10,283 nt of DNA from Verrucomicrobiota bacterium (GTDB taxonomy: Bacteria; Verrucomicrobiota; Verrucomicrobiia; Verrucomicrobiales; DEV007). Below are positions 1-7,325 of the stretch, in pieces. Position numbers and translations under genes: made by a program. Each line of letters begins with the position of its first letter. The first letter of the stretch is position 1. The stretch lies in the NCBI GenBank assembly GCA_013152075.1, contig JAADHD010000023.1:1-10283 (forward strand). Reading direction: 5' to 3'. The notes under the pieces are model-generated. The model did not search any database, had not been told where the DNA came from, and worked only from the letters and a program-made list of their open reading frames with translations.

Positions 1-1692
1 GCTGCGATGCTCAATCCCGATGCACCCAATCCTTCAATCGAAGCGATTGTGCACGCCGTCATTCCACACAAATTTGTCGATCACACCCACGCCAACGCTG
101 TGGTTGCGCTGACCAATAACAAAAACGGACGCGCGGTGATCGAAGAAGTTTATGGCTCACGTGTCATCGTCGTGCCGTATGTCATGCCCGGCTTTGACCT
201 CGCCCTGGCTGTTCACAAGGCGATGCAGAAAGTGGAAGATCCCGCCAAGTTGGATGGCATGATCCTGATGAATCACGGAATATTCACTTTTCACAAGGAC
301 GCTAAAAAAAGTTACGAGCTGATGATCGAACTCGTGACTCTCGCAGAAAAATACCTGGCGAAAAAATCCAACCGCAAATCGAACAGCAAAGCCGCCCGTC
401 TTCACAAACCGGCTGAAGACTTGCTACAACTAGCTGAACTGCGGCGTCAGGTCTCGCTCAAACGCGGCTGTGCGGTTTACGCCAGAATCAATCAGTCACG
501 GGAAGCCGTCGCTTTTTCCAATTTAAAAAACGCCAGCTCACTCGCCACTCGGGGACCACTCACCCCAGACCACGTGATCCGCACCAAGCGCATTGCTTTG
601 ACCCATCAAGAAAATGATCCTGGGAAATCAGTCGAAAGATTTGCCACGGATTATCAAAAATACTTCACTAAGCACAACGACGGTTCACTCACCATTCTTG
701 ATCCCGCACCACGTTGGGCGGTCTGGGCCAAGCACGGAACCATCGCTTTTGGCGCGACGCTCGGCGAAACCAACATCATCAGAGACATCACCGAACACAC
801 CGTTCAGACCATCCAACAAACCGAGAACGCTTTTGAAGGAGGCTGGAAAGCCCTGCCTGCTGCCAAGATATTCGACATCGAATATTGGGAACTGGAACAA
901 GCCAAGCTCCGTAAAAATTCAGCGGGTTCCAAACCCATTCACCAGGGAAAAATCGCACTCGTCACCGGAGCTGCCGCTGGCATCGGCTTCGCCTGCGCGG
1001 AGGCTCTCGCCCAGCAAGGCGCTAAAGTTGTCGCCCTCGATCTCAATCCCGACATCATTCCGCAGATGGAAAAAATCGGCGCGGATGCCATGATCGTAAA
1101 CCTCACCGATGACAAAAAAGTTCTCGCAGCGGTCGAAGAAACTGTCCGTCGTTACGGCGGCATCGACATCCTGATATCCAACGCCGGTGTTTTTACCGCG
1201 GGCCAATATCTCGACGATCTGGAATCGCGGAACTGGGACCTATCAATGGCGGTGAATCTCACTTCCCACCAAAAGTTGCTCAAATGCACCATCCCCTATC
1301 TCAAAAAAGGCATCGACCCCGCAGTCGTTCTGGTCGGATCGCGTAACGTCAAAGCGCCGGGAGCTGGAGCCGCCTCTTACTCATGTGCCAAAGCCGGACT
1401 CACTCAACTATGCCGCGTCGCCGCACTCGAACTCGCGCCGAAAGGTGTGCGTTGCAACATCGTGCATCCGGATGCTGTATTCGACACCCAAATCTGGACC
1501 CCGGAAGTCCTCGCCCGCAGCGCAGAACGCTACGGCATCACGGTAGAAGAATACAAGTCCCGCAATTTGCTGAAAACGGAAATCAAAAGCCGCAACGTCG
1601 GCGAAATGGTATCCGCCATGGCCAGCCCCTTGTTCTCAAAAACCACCGGCGCACAGATCCCCGTGGATGGCGGCAATGACAGGGTGTTGTGA
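1..1692 (+). CDS. Bifunctional class II aldolase / short-chain dehydrogenase (rhamnulose-1-phosphate aldolase type), 5' end missing
   Basis: The reading frame is open from the first base, so the gene starts upstream; the ATG at 7 is probably internal. Counting from that Met, 561 residues are visible against roughly 700 in full-length family members. Residues about 1-300 are the class II aldolase/adducin part: HTHAN at 26-30 gives two zinc-binding histidines, and H90 in NHGIF is the likely third. Residues about 313-561 are a Rossmann short-chain dehydrogenase: TGAAAGIG at 320-327, NAG at 392-394, catalytic S445, and YSCAK at 458-462. In this family the aldolase half cleaves a sugar phosphate such as rhamnulose-1-phosphate to dihydroxyacetone phosphate and lactaldehyde, and the dehydrogenase half oxidises the aldehyde with NAD(P). 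The exact sugar is inferred, as no other rhamnose gene is visible. Both halves keep their key residues and the enzyme is probably cytoplasmic. Confidence 0.85.
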   Translation, partial: AAMLNPDAPNPSIEAIVHAVIPHKFVDHTHANAVVALTNNKNGRAVIEEVYGSRVIVVPYVMPGFDLALAVHKAMQKVEDPAKLDGMILMNHGIFTFHKDAKKSYELMIELVTLAEKYLAKKSNRKSNSKAARLHKPAEDLLQLAELRRQVSLKRGCAVYARINQSREAVAFSNLKNASSLATRGPLTPDHVIRTKRIALTHQENDPGKSVERFATDYQKYFTKHNDGSLTILDPAPRWAVWAKHGTIAFGATLGETNIIRDITEHTVQTIQQTENAFEGGWKALPAAKIFDIEYWELEQAKLRKNSAGSKPIHQGKIALVTGAAAGIGFACAEALAQQGAKVVALDLNPDIIPQMEKIGADAMIVNLTDDKKVLAAVEETVRRYGGIDILISNAGVFTAGQYLDDLESRNWDLSMAVNLTSHQKLLKCTIPYLKKGIDPAVVLVGSRNVKAPGAGAASYSCAKAGLTQLCRVAALELAPKGVRCNIVHPDAVFDTQIWTPEVLARSAERYGITVEEYKSRNLLKTEIKSRNVGEMVSAMASPLFSKTTGAQIPVDGGNDRVL

Positions 1693-1731
1693 AGAAGAAG
1701 TTAGGAGGTAGAAGGTAGAATTAGCAGTCTA

Positions 1732-1745
1732 GGAAGCATCCTTCC
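1732..1745. other. Small hairpin just before the tandem repeat
   Basis: GGAAG (1732-1736), a CATC loop and CTTCC (1741-1745) form a 5-bp stem 40 nt after the aldolase/dehydrogenase stop codon. No T-run follows, so it does not read as a normal intrinsic terminator. It may be an edge of the repeat element that starts at 1749. Confidence 0.3.
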
Positions 1746-1748
1746 GAC

Positions 1749-2072
1749 CCAGCAAGCCCGATGAGCTGACAATGTGATAGCCCAGCGGCGCAGCCCTGGA
1801 TTTAACGCACCTAGTGACCCAAGCCCTGAAAGGGCGTCACTGAATCGCCCTATCCACCCGAACCAGCAAGCCCGAAGGGCTGACAATGTGATAGCCCAGC
1901 GGCGCAGCCCTGGGTTTAATACGTCTAGTGACCCAAGCCCTAAAAGGACGTCGCCAAATCGTCCTATCCGCCCAACCCAGCAAGCCCGAAGGGCTGACAA
2001 TGTGACAGCCCAGCGGCGCAGCCCTGGGTTTAACGCGTCTAGTGACCCAAGCCCTGAAAGGGCGTCACTAAG
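1749..2072. repeat. Tandem 114-bp repeat, 2.8 copies, each with three GNA-triloop hairpins
   Basis: Copies start at 1749, 1863 and 1977, an exact 114-bp period; the third stops near 2072. Copies 1 and 2 differ at about 16 positions by eye, and copies 2 and 3 at fewer. The third copy shows the structure best: AGCCC-GAA-GGGCT (1983-1995); CCCAG, a bulged C, GGC-GCA-GCC, then CTGGG (2009-2028); and AGTGAC, a CCAA bulge, GCCCT-GAA-AGGGC, then GTCACT (2041-2069). All three loops fit GNA. Copy 1 has a damaged first hairpin and copy 2 a damaged third. The array fills the gap between two convergent genes. It resembles REP/BIME-type extragenic palindromes; no transposase is nearby. Because 114 is divisible by three, both strands stay open for about 100 codons, which should not be read as genes. 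Confidence 0.9.
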
Positions 2073-2084
2073 TCTCGCGTCAAA

Positions 2085-2780
2085 TTAAAGTTTATTCAAA
2101 ACCAAATCCTTAAACTGCACCTTCATCGGTGGACCGGAATGCATCTGCAAAGCCAGCACCCCTTTCATTTCGCGTTCACTCTCTTGCTCGTCAATCACCA
2201 CTGAAGTGGTCTTCCCGTTAATTTTAACCGTCAATTTGTTACCCTTGAAGTGGATCCGGTATTCGTTCCATCCCCCTGCTTTATAAGCTTTCAGCAACGC
2301 ATCGGCATCGGGCAACGGCGTGGACACTTTTTTCCCATCGGCCTTAATTACCGTTTTTTGCCCACGCAAGGCCAGCATCTTGCGGCCACGCTCATCGTAA
2401 ACCGCACCCAAATAAGCCGCATCCGGCTGGCTCATATCAACCTGATACCCCTTCACATGACCATCCGCCTCCACTACACTTCTCACCTGAATCCCCGAAT
2501 TGGCCTTAGGCCCACCCACCAGCCTGAACTTCACAATCAGCTCAAAATCCCCTACCTCTTCATGCCAGACCAGAAACTGGTTCTCCTTACACGGCTTCTC
2601 CACAGTGGATTCTGCAGTGATCGCTCCATCCCTCACCGACCAGAAACTCATGTCCGGTGCTTTCCACCCCTTTAAGCTCTTACCGTCGAAAATAGTCGCA
2701 TCCTCTGCTACAGCGCCTGAAGCCAACACGCCCGTCACCAACAACGCCAACAACACCCTTTTTAATACCTTCATTTTCAT
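2085..2780 (-). CDS. Secreted DUF1080 (3-keto-disaccharide hydrolase-like) protein
   Basis: This 231-residue protein starts with a signal peptide: MKMKVLKRV, a hydrophobic stretch to about residue 20, and a likely cleavage after AVA at 23-25. The remainder is one DUF1080 domain with a concanavalin-like jelly-roll fold: IFDGKSLKGW (30-39), NSGIQVRS (94-101), GYQVDM (111-116), GAVYDE (125-130), GWNEYRI (170-176) and a final GPPMKVQFKDL (216-226). The family is abundant in Verrucomicrobia and Planctomycetes; some members hydrolyse 3-keto-glycosides and others may only bind sugar. The frame is open upstream to 2882, but the ATG at 2780 is preferred because it puts the signal peptide at the N-terminus; an ATG at 2774 is also possible. 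A GGGAGG lies about 16-21 nt upstream, too far for a normal ribosome site. The gene is monocistronic and convergent with the aldolase gene. The substrate is unknown. Confidence 0.85.
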   Translation of the reverse strand: MKMKVLKRVLLALLVTGVLASGAVAEDATIFDGKSLKGWKAPDMSFWSVRDGAITAESTVEKPCKENQFLVWHEEVGDFELIVKFRLVGGPKANSGIQVRSVVEADGHVKGYQVDMSQPDAAYLGAVYDERGRKMLALRGQKTVIKADGKKVSTPLPDADALLKAYKAGGWNEYRIHFKGNKLTVKINGKTTSVVIDEQESEREMKGVLALQMHSGPPMKVQFKDLVLNKL

Positions 2781-2886
2781 GACGACATTGTCCGGTTCCC
2801 TCCCACCTCGGTCAACCACAGAAATCCCTATTTCATTCTCATTCATACCTTTGCGATTCTTAGCAAAGGTTTTATTAATCAACTAA

Positions 2887-3039
2887 CCCGTTAAAGACTC
2901 GGTTGACACCATCCTCTTAAAACGAGTCTCTAGACCCCCGAATTCAGGCTTAGTCGATCTTCTACTCAGTGCTCCGGGAGAGTTCAATATCCCTGATCAT
3001 CACAGTGACACGCCAGATATCCCCTTAATCGAAGACTGA
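2887..3039 (+). pseudogene. C-terminal remnant of a Phd/YefM-like antitoxin
   Basis: After an in-frame TAA at 2884-2886, this frame reads to a TGA at 3037-3039 and includes RPPNSGLVDLLLSAPGEFNI and then SDTPDIPLIED. This resembles the C-terminal toxin-binding tail of Phd/YefM antitoxins, where a Leu-Val-Asp-Leu-Leu helix is followed by a short acidic tail. The stop lies one base before the ATG of the broken vapC, the tight spacing expected of an antitoxin-toxin operon. The N-terminal DNA-binding part was not found in any frame upstream, so the gene appears truncated. The call rests on weak similarity plus context. Confidence 0.45.
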
Positions 3040-3040
3040 T

Positions 3041-3471
3041 ATGACTTCGTATCTAGTTGATACCAATGTTTGGAGCGAGACATTGAAGGCGGTGCCAGCC
3101 CCTTGCGTTATCACGTGGATGAAACAGCACGAGTCTTCACTCTACATTTCTACCGTTGACGATTGGTGAATTGAAGTGAATTGAAATAGGGAATTGATCG
3201 CCTAGTTGAGGGAAAGCGTAAAAGAGCGTTTCAGCTATGGCTCTCGACACTGACTGCACGGATGAAGGGACGTGTTTTGAATTACAACACCTCGGTGGCT
3301 ACCGTTTGGGGACAGTTGCAGGCTAAGTGTGAAACAGAAGACGTTCGTCTTCCAAGCCTTGACAGCCAAATTGCAGCGACCGCCCTTCGACACTCGCTTG
3401 TCATTGCGACCAGAAACGAAAGCGATTTCAGACAAACGGGTGCCAAGGTAGAGAACCCTTTTACCTTTTAG
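3041..3471 (+). pseudogene. Broken VapC-like PIN-domain toxin
   Basis: Three frames together spell a full PIN domain. Frame one from the ATG at 3041 gives MTSYLVDTNVWSE (first active-site Asp) to YISTV. After one extra base near 3158 the frame changes to TIGELK, the usual PIN Gly-Glu-Leu segment. A perfect 10-bp tandem duplication, GTGAATTGAA at 3166-3175 and 3176-3185, shifts it again. From 3190 the third frame runs GIDRLVEGKRK to LPSLDSQIAATAL and TRNESDF, ending PFTF with a stop at 3469-3471. Taking out the extra base and one duplicate copy restores a single frame with one nonsense codon, TAG at 3187-3189. VapC toxins are RNases that cut tRNA or rRNA; this copy cannot be made intact. The acidic active-site residues are still readable, which suggests recent loss. 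It sits one base after an antitoxin remnant. Confidence 0.8.
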
Positions 3472-3509
3472 ACCATCAAAGGACGAACAAAACTGGCTTC
3501 TATTTGAAC

Positions 3510-4067
3510 CTACTCCGCACCCCGGTGCCCAAGGATCTTGACTGTCTGATTCAACTGATCAAACTCGATCGGTTTCTGAATCACCGTCACCGGTCCATTT
3601 GCCAGAATTCTAGTCAGAATCTCGCTGTCAGGATAGCCGGTTATAATCACTATTGGTAAATTCGGATCCACTTCTTTCAGCTTCACATAAAGCTCATCAC
3701 CTGGAATGTCCGGCAATTTCAAATCGAGAAAGACCAGATCAAATTTTTGTTTTTTGGCAAAAGTAAGCGCTTCCTCACCGGTCCCGACCACTATACGTCC
3801 GAACCCGGCTTTCTTGAGAAATTGTTTGAAAAGTGTCTGCAAGGCTGGGTCATCATCCACTACCAGCACTGTCGGCTGACCACCCTCTTCATTCTTCAAA
3901 ACATCCTTGTCGAGCAAACTACGCTTGATTCTCCACCGTCCGCCAATCTGAATCGCAGGCAATTGCCCTCTTTGAACCAGATAATACACAGTTGGCAGAG
4001 GAATGCGTAAATACGCTGAGGTTTCCTTCACCGTCATCAATTCCGGCAATTCTTCTTCCGTTGTCAT
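3510..4067 (-). CDS. Response regulator with N-terminal excisionase-type HTH and C-terminal receiver domain
   Basis: The 185-residue protein has two parts in an unusual order. Residues about 10-58 match the excisionase/MerR-like HTH_17 domain: LMTVKETSAYLRIPLPTVYY, then RGQLPAIQIGGRWRIKRS. Residues about 65-180 are a CheY-like receiver: acidic cluster DDD at 71-73, phospho-acceptor D115 in FLDLKLP, T143 in IITGYP, and K165 in QKPI. All receiver signature residues are present, so it can probably be phosphorylated by a histidine kinase. No other output domain exists, so DNA binding, if any, must come from the N-terminal HTH. No kinase gene lies in the window, making this an orphan regulator with unknown targets. 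The ATG at 4067 keeps the whole HTH; no ribosome site is visible upstream. It is convergent with the broken vapC, 38 nt away. Confidence 0.88.
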   Translation of the reverse strand: MTTEEELPELMTVKETSAYLRIPLPTVYYLVQRGQLPAIQIGGRWRIKRSLLDKDVLKNEEGGQPTVLVVDDDPALQTLFKQFLKKAGFGRIVVGTGEEALTFAKKQKFDLVFLDLKLPDIPGDELYVKLKEVDPNLPIVIITGYPDSEILTRILANGPVTVIQKPIEFDQLNQTVKILGHRGAE

Positions 4068-4403
4068 TCGTTTGTTGTGTTCGTGTTACGGCAAAACCAA
4101 GGTCAAAAATAACTGTCCGGCTGTACGCGATCACTCACCTTCAACCGAGGAGACTCTCCAGCCTCCTGTAACTCATCCATTTTTTCGACCGTATAAATGC
4201 CATAATTAATGCACTTACAAGGTTTGCTTGAACCTAATACAAACGAAGGCACCTCCCCTGACAAGCAGAATTTCCATAATCTTTCAAATTTGCAGATCAA
4301 TTCTCATTTTTGAAAAATTCAGAACTACTGGAATCGAATGCATCCATTGTTGCGTTCTTGTCACCTTCTCTTGTATAAAGCTCGCGAAGCGCTTGAATAC
4401 ACC
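4068..4403. other. Divergent intergenic region with no confident element
   Basis: These 336 bases separate the regulator gene (leftward) from the acetolactate decarboxylase gene (rightward) and must hold both promoters. A TATAAA at 4374-4379, 24 nt before the ATG at 4404, could be a -10 box, but no -35 box lies at proper spacing: TTGTCA at 4358-4363 is only 10 bp away. No convincing hairpin, operator palindrome or small gene was found; short open frames on both strands lack recognisable features. Confidence 0.4.
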
Positions 4404-5180
4404 ATGAAAACTATCCCTTTTATAGCCCTCGCCTCGCTAATAATACTGAGCACTGGCTGTTCAAGCTTTCAGCCACGTCACACCCTCACTCAGACCTCAA
4501 CCATCGACGCCCTTCTTGCAGGTTCCTACGATGGCACCATGACTTGCCGCGAACTGCTGACTAAAGGAGATTTCGGCCTGGGCACTTTTGATCACCTCGA
4601 CGGTGAAATGCTGATTCTGGACGGCCAGGTTTATCAGATCAAATCAGACGGAAAAGTCTATCAGCCCTCGCTTGATCTAACTACCCCTTTCGCTGCGGTA
4701 TGTCAGTTCTCACCGCAAGAGAGCTTCACCCTTCCGGGTAAATCTGATGCCGAAGCGGTCAAACGTTTCCTCGATCAGAAAGTGCCTGATAAAAACACCT
4801 TTTGCGCCATAAAGATAAAGGGCACTTTCCGTAAAATGCACACACGCTCCGTGCCTGCTCAGAAAAAACCCTACCCATTGCTGGCGGATGTTGCTGCACA
4901 TCAACCTGAATTCCGCATGCAGAATATTTCAGGAACCATTGTCGGTCTGAGGAGCCCTCCATTCGTAACTGGAATCGGAGTGCCTGGTTATCATCTGCAT
5001 TTCATCAGCGACGACCGGAAACAAGGTGGACACGTGCTTGGCTTCGAATTGACCCAGGGCATGGCTTTTACCGACGTCTGCAACCAATTCCACCTCATCC
5101 TCCCTGAAGGCTCAGAGGAATTCCATCAGCTTGACCTCTCAAAAGACCGCAGTAAGGAACTAAAGCAAGTTGAGCAATGA
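4404..5180 (+). CDS. Alpha-acetolactate decarboxylase, predicted lipoprotein
   Basis: Acetolactate decarboxylase converts 2-acetolactate to acetoin and CO2. This 258-residue protein has the family core: LGTFDHLDGEM (59-69), ILDGQVYQIKSDGKV (71-85), TPFAAV (94-99), IKGTFRKMHTRSVP (138-151), GTIVGLRSP (177-185), GYHLHFISDDR (195-205) and GGHVLGFEL (208-216). H197, H199 and H210 fit the three zinc ligands, and T61, E68, R148 and E257 fit the active site of the Brevibacillus enzyme as I recall it. The N-terminus is a lipoprotein signal, MKTIPFIALASLIILSTGC, with lipidation at C19, so the enzyme should sit outside the inner membrane. The frame is open to an ATG at 4338, but the ATG at 4404 places the signal correctly. 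No acetolactate synthase gene is nearby. It may lead the downstream cluster, with 67 nt before the next gene. Confidence 0.9.
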   Translation: MKTIPFIALASLIILSTGCSSFQPRHTLTQTSTIDALLAGSYDGTMTCRELLTKGDFGLGTFDHLDGEMLILDGQVYQIKSDGKVYQPSLDLTTPFAAVCQFSPQESFTLPGKSDAEAVKRFLDQKVPDKNTFCAIKIKGTFRKMHTRSVPAQKKPYPLLADVAAHQPEFRMQNISGTIVGLRSPPFVTGIGVPGYHLHFISDDRKQGGHVLGFELTQGMAFTDVCNQFHLILPEGSEEFHQLDLSKDRSKELKQVEQ

Positions 5181-5247
5181 AGTCCCTTTGACGCTCATCG
5201 CTGATTTCCATTTGCTTCCCTGATTTCCTCCGTGCAAAGTAAATATT

Positions 5248-6528
5248 GTGAAAACAACCACCCCATTCAAATCAACTCTACTTTACTCCTTCTGTCTATT
5301 CACTAGCCTCGCCCTGCATTTAACCAATCTTGCCGCCAAAGAAGACTGGCCCGAATTTCGTGGTCCCGGCGGACAAGGACACTCAAATGCGAAAAACGTA
5401 CCGGTAAAATGGAGCGCCAGTAAAAACGTCGCGTGGAAAAGCAACATTCCCGGTATTGGCTGGTCGACGCCCATTGTCGTCGGTTCTAAAATCTACCTCA
5501 CCACTGCCATCCCGGAAGGTAAGAACAACTACACTCTCCATGCCCTATGCGTGAATGCTGAGGATGGTAAAATCCTCTGGGACGTGGAAGTCTTTGGTAA
5601 ACAGGAGGGCAAACCTGCCCGAATGCACAAAAAAAACAGCCATGCTTCTGCTTCACCCATTTTTGAAAAGGGTAAAGTCTATGTGCATTTCGGCCATGAC
5701 GGAACCGCCTGCCTGAATGCCGAAGACGGCAAGACCATTTGGAAAACAAAAATCGAATACAGTCCCGTGCATGGTAATGGCGGCTCTCCGGTTATCGTCG
5801 ATGACCTGCTCATTTTTAGTTGCGACGGCAAGGATGCCCCCTTCATCATTGCTCTCGACAAAAACAGCGGCAAAAGAAAATGGAAAACTGCGCGGAATGT
5901 GGAAGTGGCCCGTAACTTTTCTTTCACCACCCCGCTGTTGATCGAGGTCAATGGCAAGCGCCAACTGATCAGCCCCGCCAGCGGGGCTGTCATTGCCTAT
6001 GACCCGGACACGGGTAAAGAAATCTGGAGATGCAGTTATGGCGAAGGTTACTCAGTAGTCGCTCGCCCACTGTATGCTCACGGATTGATCTATGTCAGCT
6101 CCGGTTTCAATCGCGCCAAACTCATGGCGATCCGCGCCGATGGAAAAGGCGATGTCACCAATACCCACGTCGCCTGGGAACACGATGAGAAAGACGTACC
6201 CAAAGAATCCACGCCCATCATAGTCGATGACTTATTTTTCATGAACGATGATAAAGGAACGGCCACCTGCATGGATGCCAAAACCGGCGAGGTTTTCTGG
6301 CAGGAACGCCTGACTAAGAACAACTATTCAGCTTCACCCGTTTATGCAGGCGGGTTGATCTACTTCCATGATGAAAAAGGGGTCACTACTGTGATCAAAC
6401 CAGGAAAAAATCTGGAGGTGGTTGCGACGAATGATTTGCAAGAGCATGGACTTTCTTCATTCGCAGTTACTGACGGGTCACTGTTCATCCGCACGGACTC
6501 CTCTCTCTACCGAATCGGAAAACCCTAG
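5248..6528 (+). CDS. Secreted PQQ-like beta-propeller repeat protein
   Basis: The 426-residue protein carries a signal peptide (hydrophobic core about 10-25, likely cleavage after LAA at 28-30), followed by DWPEFRGPGGQGHS (33-46), a common opening of PQQ-like propeller proteins in Planctomycetes and Verrucomicrobia. Blade motifs recur at about 50-residue spacing: NAEDGKILW (103-111), NAEDGKTIW (157-165), DKNSGKRKW (204-212), DPDTGKEIW (252-260), DAKTGEVFW (343-351), and less regular blades near 281-310 and 371-395. This fits seven or eight blades of the BamB/quinoprotein dehydrogenase type. A catalytic quinoprotein is not implied, since such domains often only scaffold or bind proteins. The start is GTG at 5248, with no clear ribosome site. 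The methyltransferase gene begins 5 nt after the stop, so the two are probably cotranscribed. Confidence 0.88.
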   Translation: MKTTTPFKSTLLYSFCLFTSLALHLTNLAAKEDWPEFRGPGGQGHSNAKNVPVKWSASKNVAWKSNIPGIGWSTPIVVGSKIYLTTAIPEGKNNYTLHALCVNAEDGKILWDVEVFGKQEGKPARMHKKNSHASASPIFEKGKVYVHFGHDGTACLNAEDGKTIWKTKIEYSPVHGNGGSPVIVDDLLIFSCDGKDAPFIIALDKNSGKRKWKTARNVEVARNFSFTTPLLIEVNGKRQLISPASGAVIAYDPDTGKEIWRCSYGEGYSVVARPLYAHGLIYVSSGFNRAKLMAIRADGKGDVTNTHVAWEHDEKDVPKESTPIIVDDLFFMNDDKGTATCMDAKTGEVFWQERLTKNNYSASPVYAGGLIYFHDEKGVTTVIKPGKNLEVVATNDLQEHGLSSFAVTDGSLFIRTDSSLYRIGKP

Positions 6529-6533
6529 CAACT

Positions 6534-7316
6534 TTGAACGTCACCGAATTTAATCGCAACGCTTGGAATTTCCAATCGATGGAAGGATGCCGTTGGAGCA
6601 CCCCGGTTGCCCCTGAGGTTATCGACCAAGCACTGACCGGCAAGTGGCAGGCCGTCCTGACCCCCAACAAACCCGTCCCCGAATCATGGCTTCCTGATTT
6701 AAAAAATCTGGACCTGCTCTGCCTCGCCTGCGGAGGCGGACAACAGGTGCCGGTATTCGCAGCTGCCGGCGCCAAAGTGACCTCATTCGACAACTCCGAT
6801 GTGCAGCTTGAAAAAGATCAACTCGTCGCCGACCGGCACGACTTGAGTATCACTACCCTTCAAGGCGATATGGCCGACCTTTCTGAGCTCGAAGACGCCT
6901 GCTTCGAGCTCATTTTTCACCCGGTCTCCAATGTTTTTGCTCCAGACGTCCTGCCGATTTGGAAAGAATGTTTTCGCGTTTTGAAACCGGGAGGCTCCCT
7001 ACTGTCAGGTTTCATGAATCCCTCCTTTTTCCTCTTTGATCACGAACGAGGCGAGAGCACCGGCGAACTGGTCATCAAGTATCCCCTGCCCTATTCAGAT
7101 CTCGACTCCCTACCGGAAGACAAACTCTCTGATCAAATAGAAGCCAACCTCAGCCTCGAATACAGCCACAGCCTGGAAGACCAGATCGGCGGCCAAACCC
7201 GAGCGGGCTTTTTGATCGCCGATCTCTACGAAGACACCTGGGACGACGAATCCACCGCCCTCAATCCCTATATGCCAACATTCATGGCAACACGGGCGAT
7301 GAAGCTGTCCTCTTAA
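6534..7316 (+). CDS. Class I SAM-dependent methyltransferase
   Basis: The 260-residue protein has a class I methyltransferase fold: motif I LCLACGGGQQVPVFAAAGA (62-80), the acidic residue D87 in FDNS that should contact the SAM ribose, GDMADL (111-116), ELIFHPVSNVF (125-135), and RVLKPGGSLLSGFMNP (148-163). The segment WSTPVAPEVI and LTPNKPVPESWLP before motif I is typical of a widespread uncharacterised subgroup; the substrate is unknown. The start is taken as TTG at 6534, because family members carry a conserved N-terminus resembling NVTEFNRNAWN; the first in-frame ATG, at 6579, would remove it. A weak GGAAAA lies upstream. The protein appears cytoplasmic, with no signal or membrane segment. 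Spacing of 5 nt from the propeller gene and 9 nt to the small lipoprotein suggests one operon. Confidence 0.85.
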   Translation: MNVTEFNRNAWNFQSMEGCRWSTPVAPEVIDQALTGKWQAVLTPNKPVPESWLPDLKNLDLLCLACGGGQQVPVFAAAGAKVTSFDNSDVQLEKDQLVADRHDLSITTLQGDMADLSELEDACFELIFHPVSNVFAPDVLPIWKECFRVLKPGGSLLSGFMNPSFFLFDHERGESTGELVIKYPLPYSDLDSLPEDKLSDQIEANLSLEYSHSLEDQIGGQTRAGFLIADLYEDTWDDESTALNPYMPTFMATRAMKLSS

Positions 7317-7325
7317 CACAACTCA

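Noticed and set aside
614..1093. 159-codon open frame on the plus strand
   Set aside because: It overlaps the aldolase/dehydrogenase gene in another frame, and its translation is low-complexity Ser/Pro-rich, typical of a shadow frame.
1749..2072. CRISPR array
   Set aside because: The 114-bp units are contiguous with similar sequence throughout; there are no short repeats separated by unique spacers and no cas genes.
1701..2088. Open frames of about 100 codons on both strands through the tandem repeat, encoding a 38-residue repeat
   Set aside because: The 114-bp period is a multiple of three, so frames stay open by arithmetic. DNA hairpins explain the conservation better, and the peptides have no recognisable domain or start context.
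4103..4300. Possible small minus-strand gene in the divergent intergenic region
   Set aside because: No recognisable domain, signal or ribosome site; the 65-codon length is expected by chance.
4358..4379. Sigma-70-like promoter: TTGTCA and TATAAA before the acetolactate decarboxylase gene
   Set aside because: The spacer is only 10 bp, far below the usual 16-18 bp, so only the TATAAA is mentioned as a possible -10 box.
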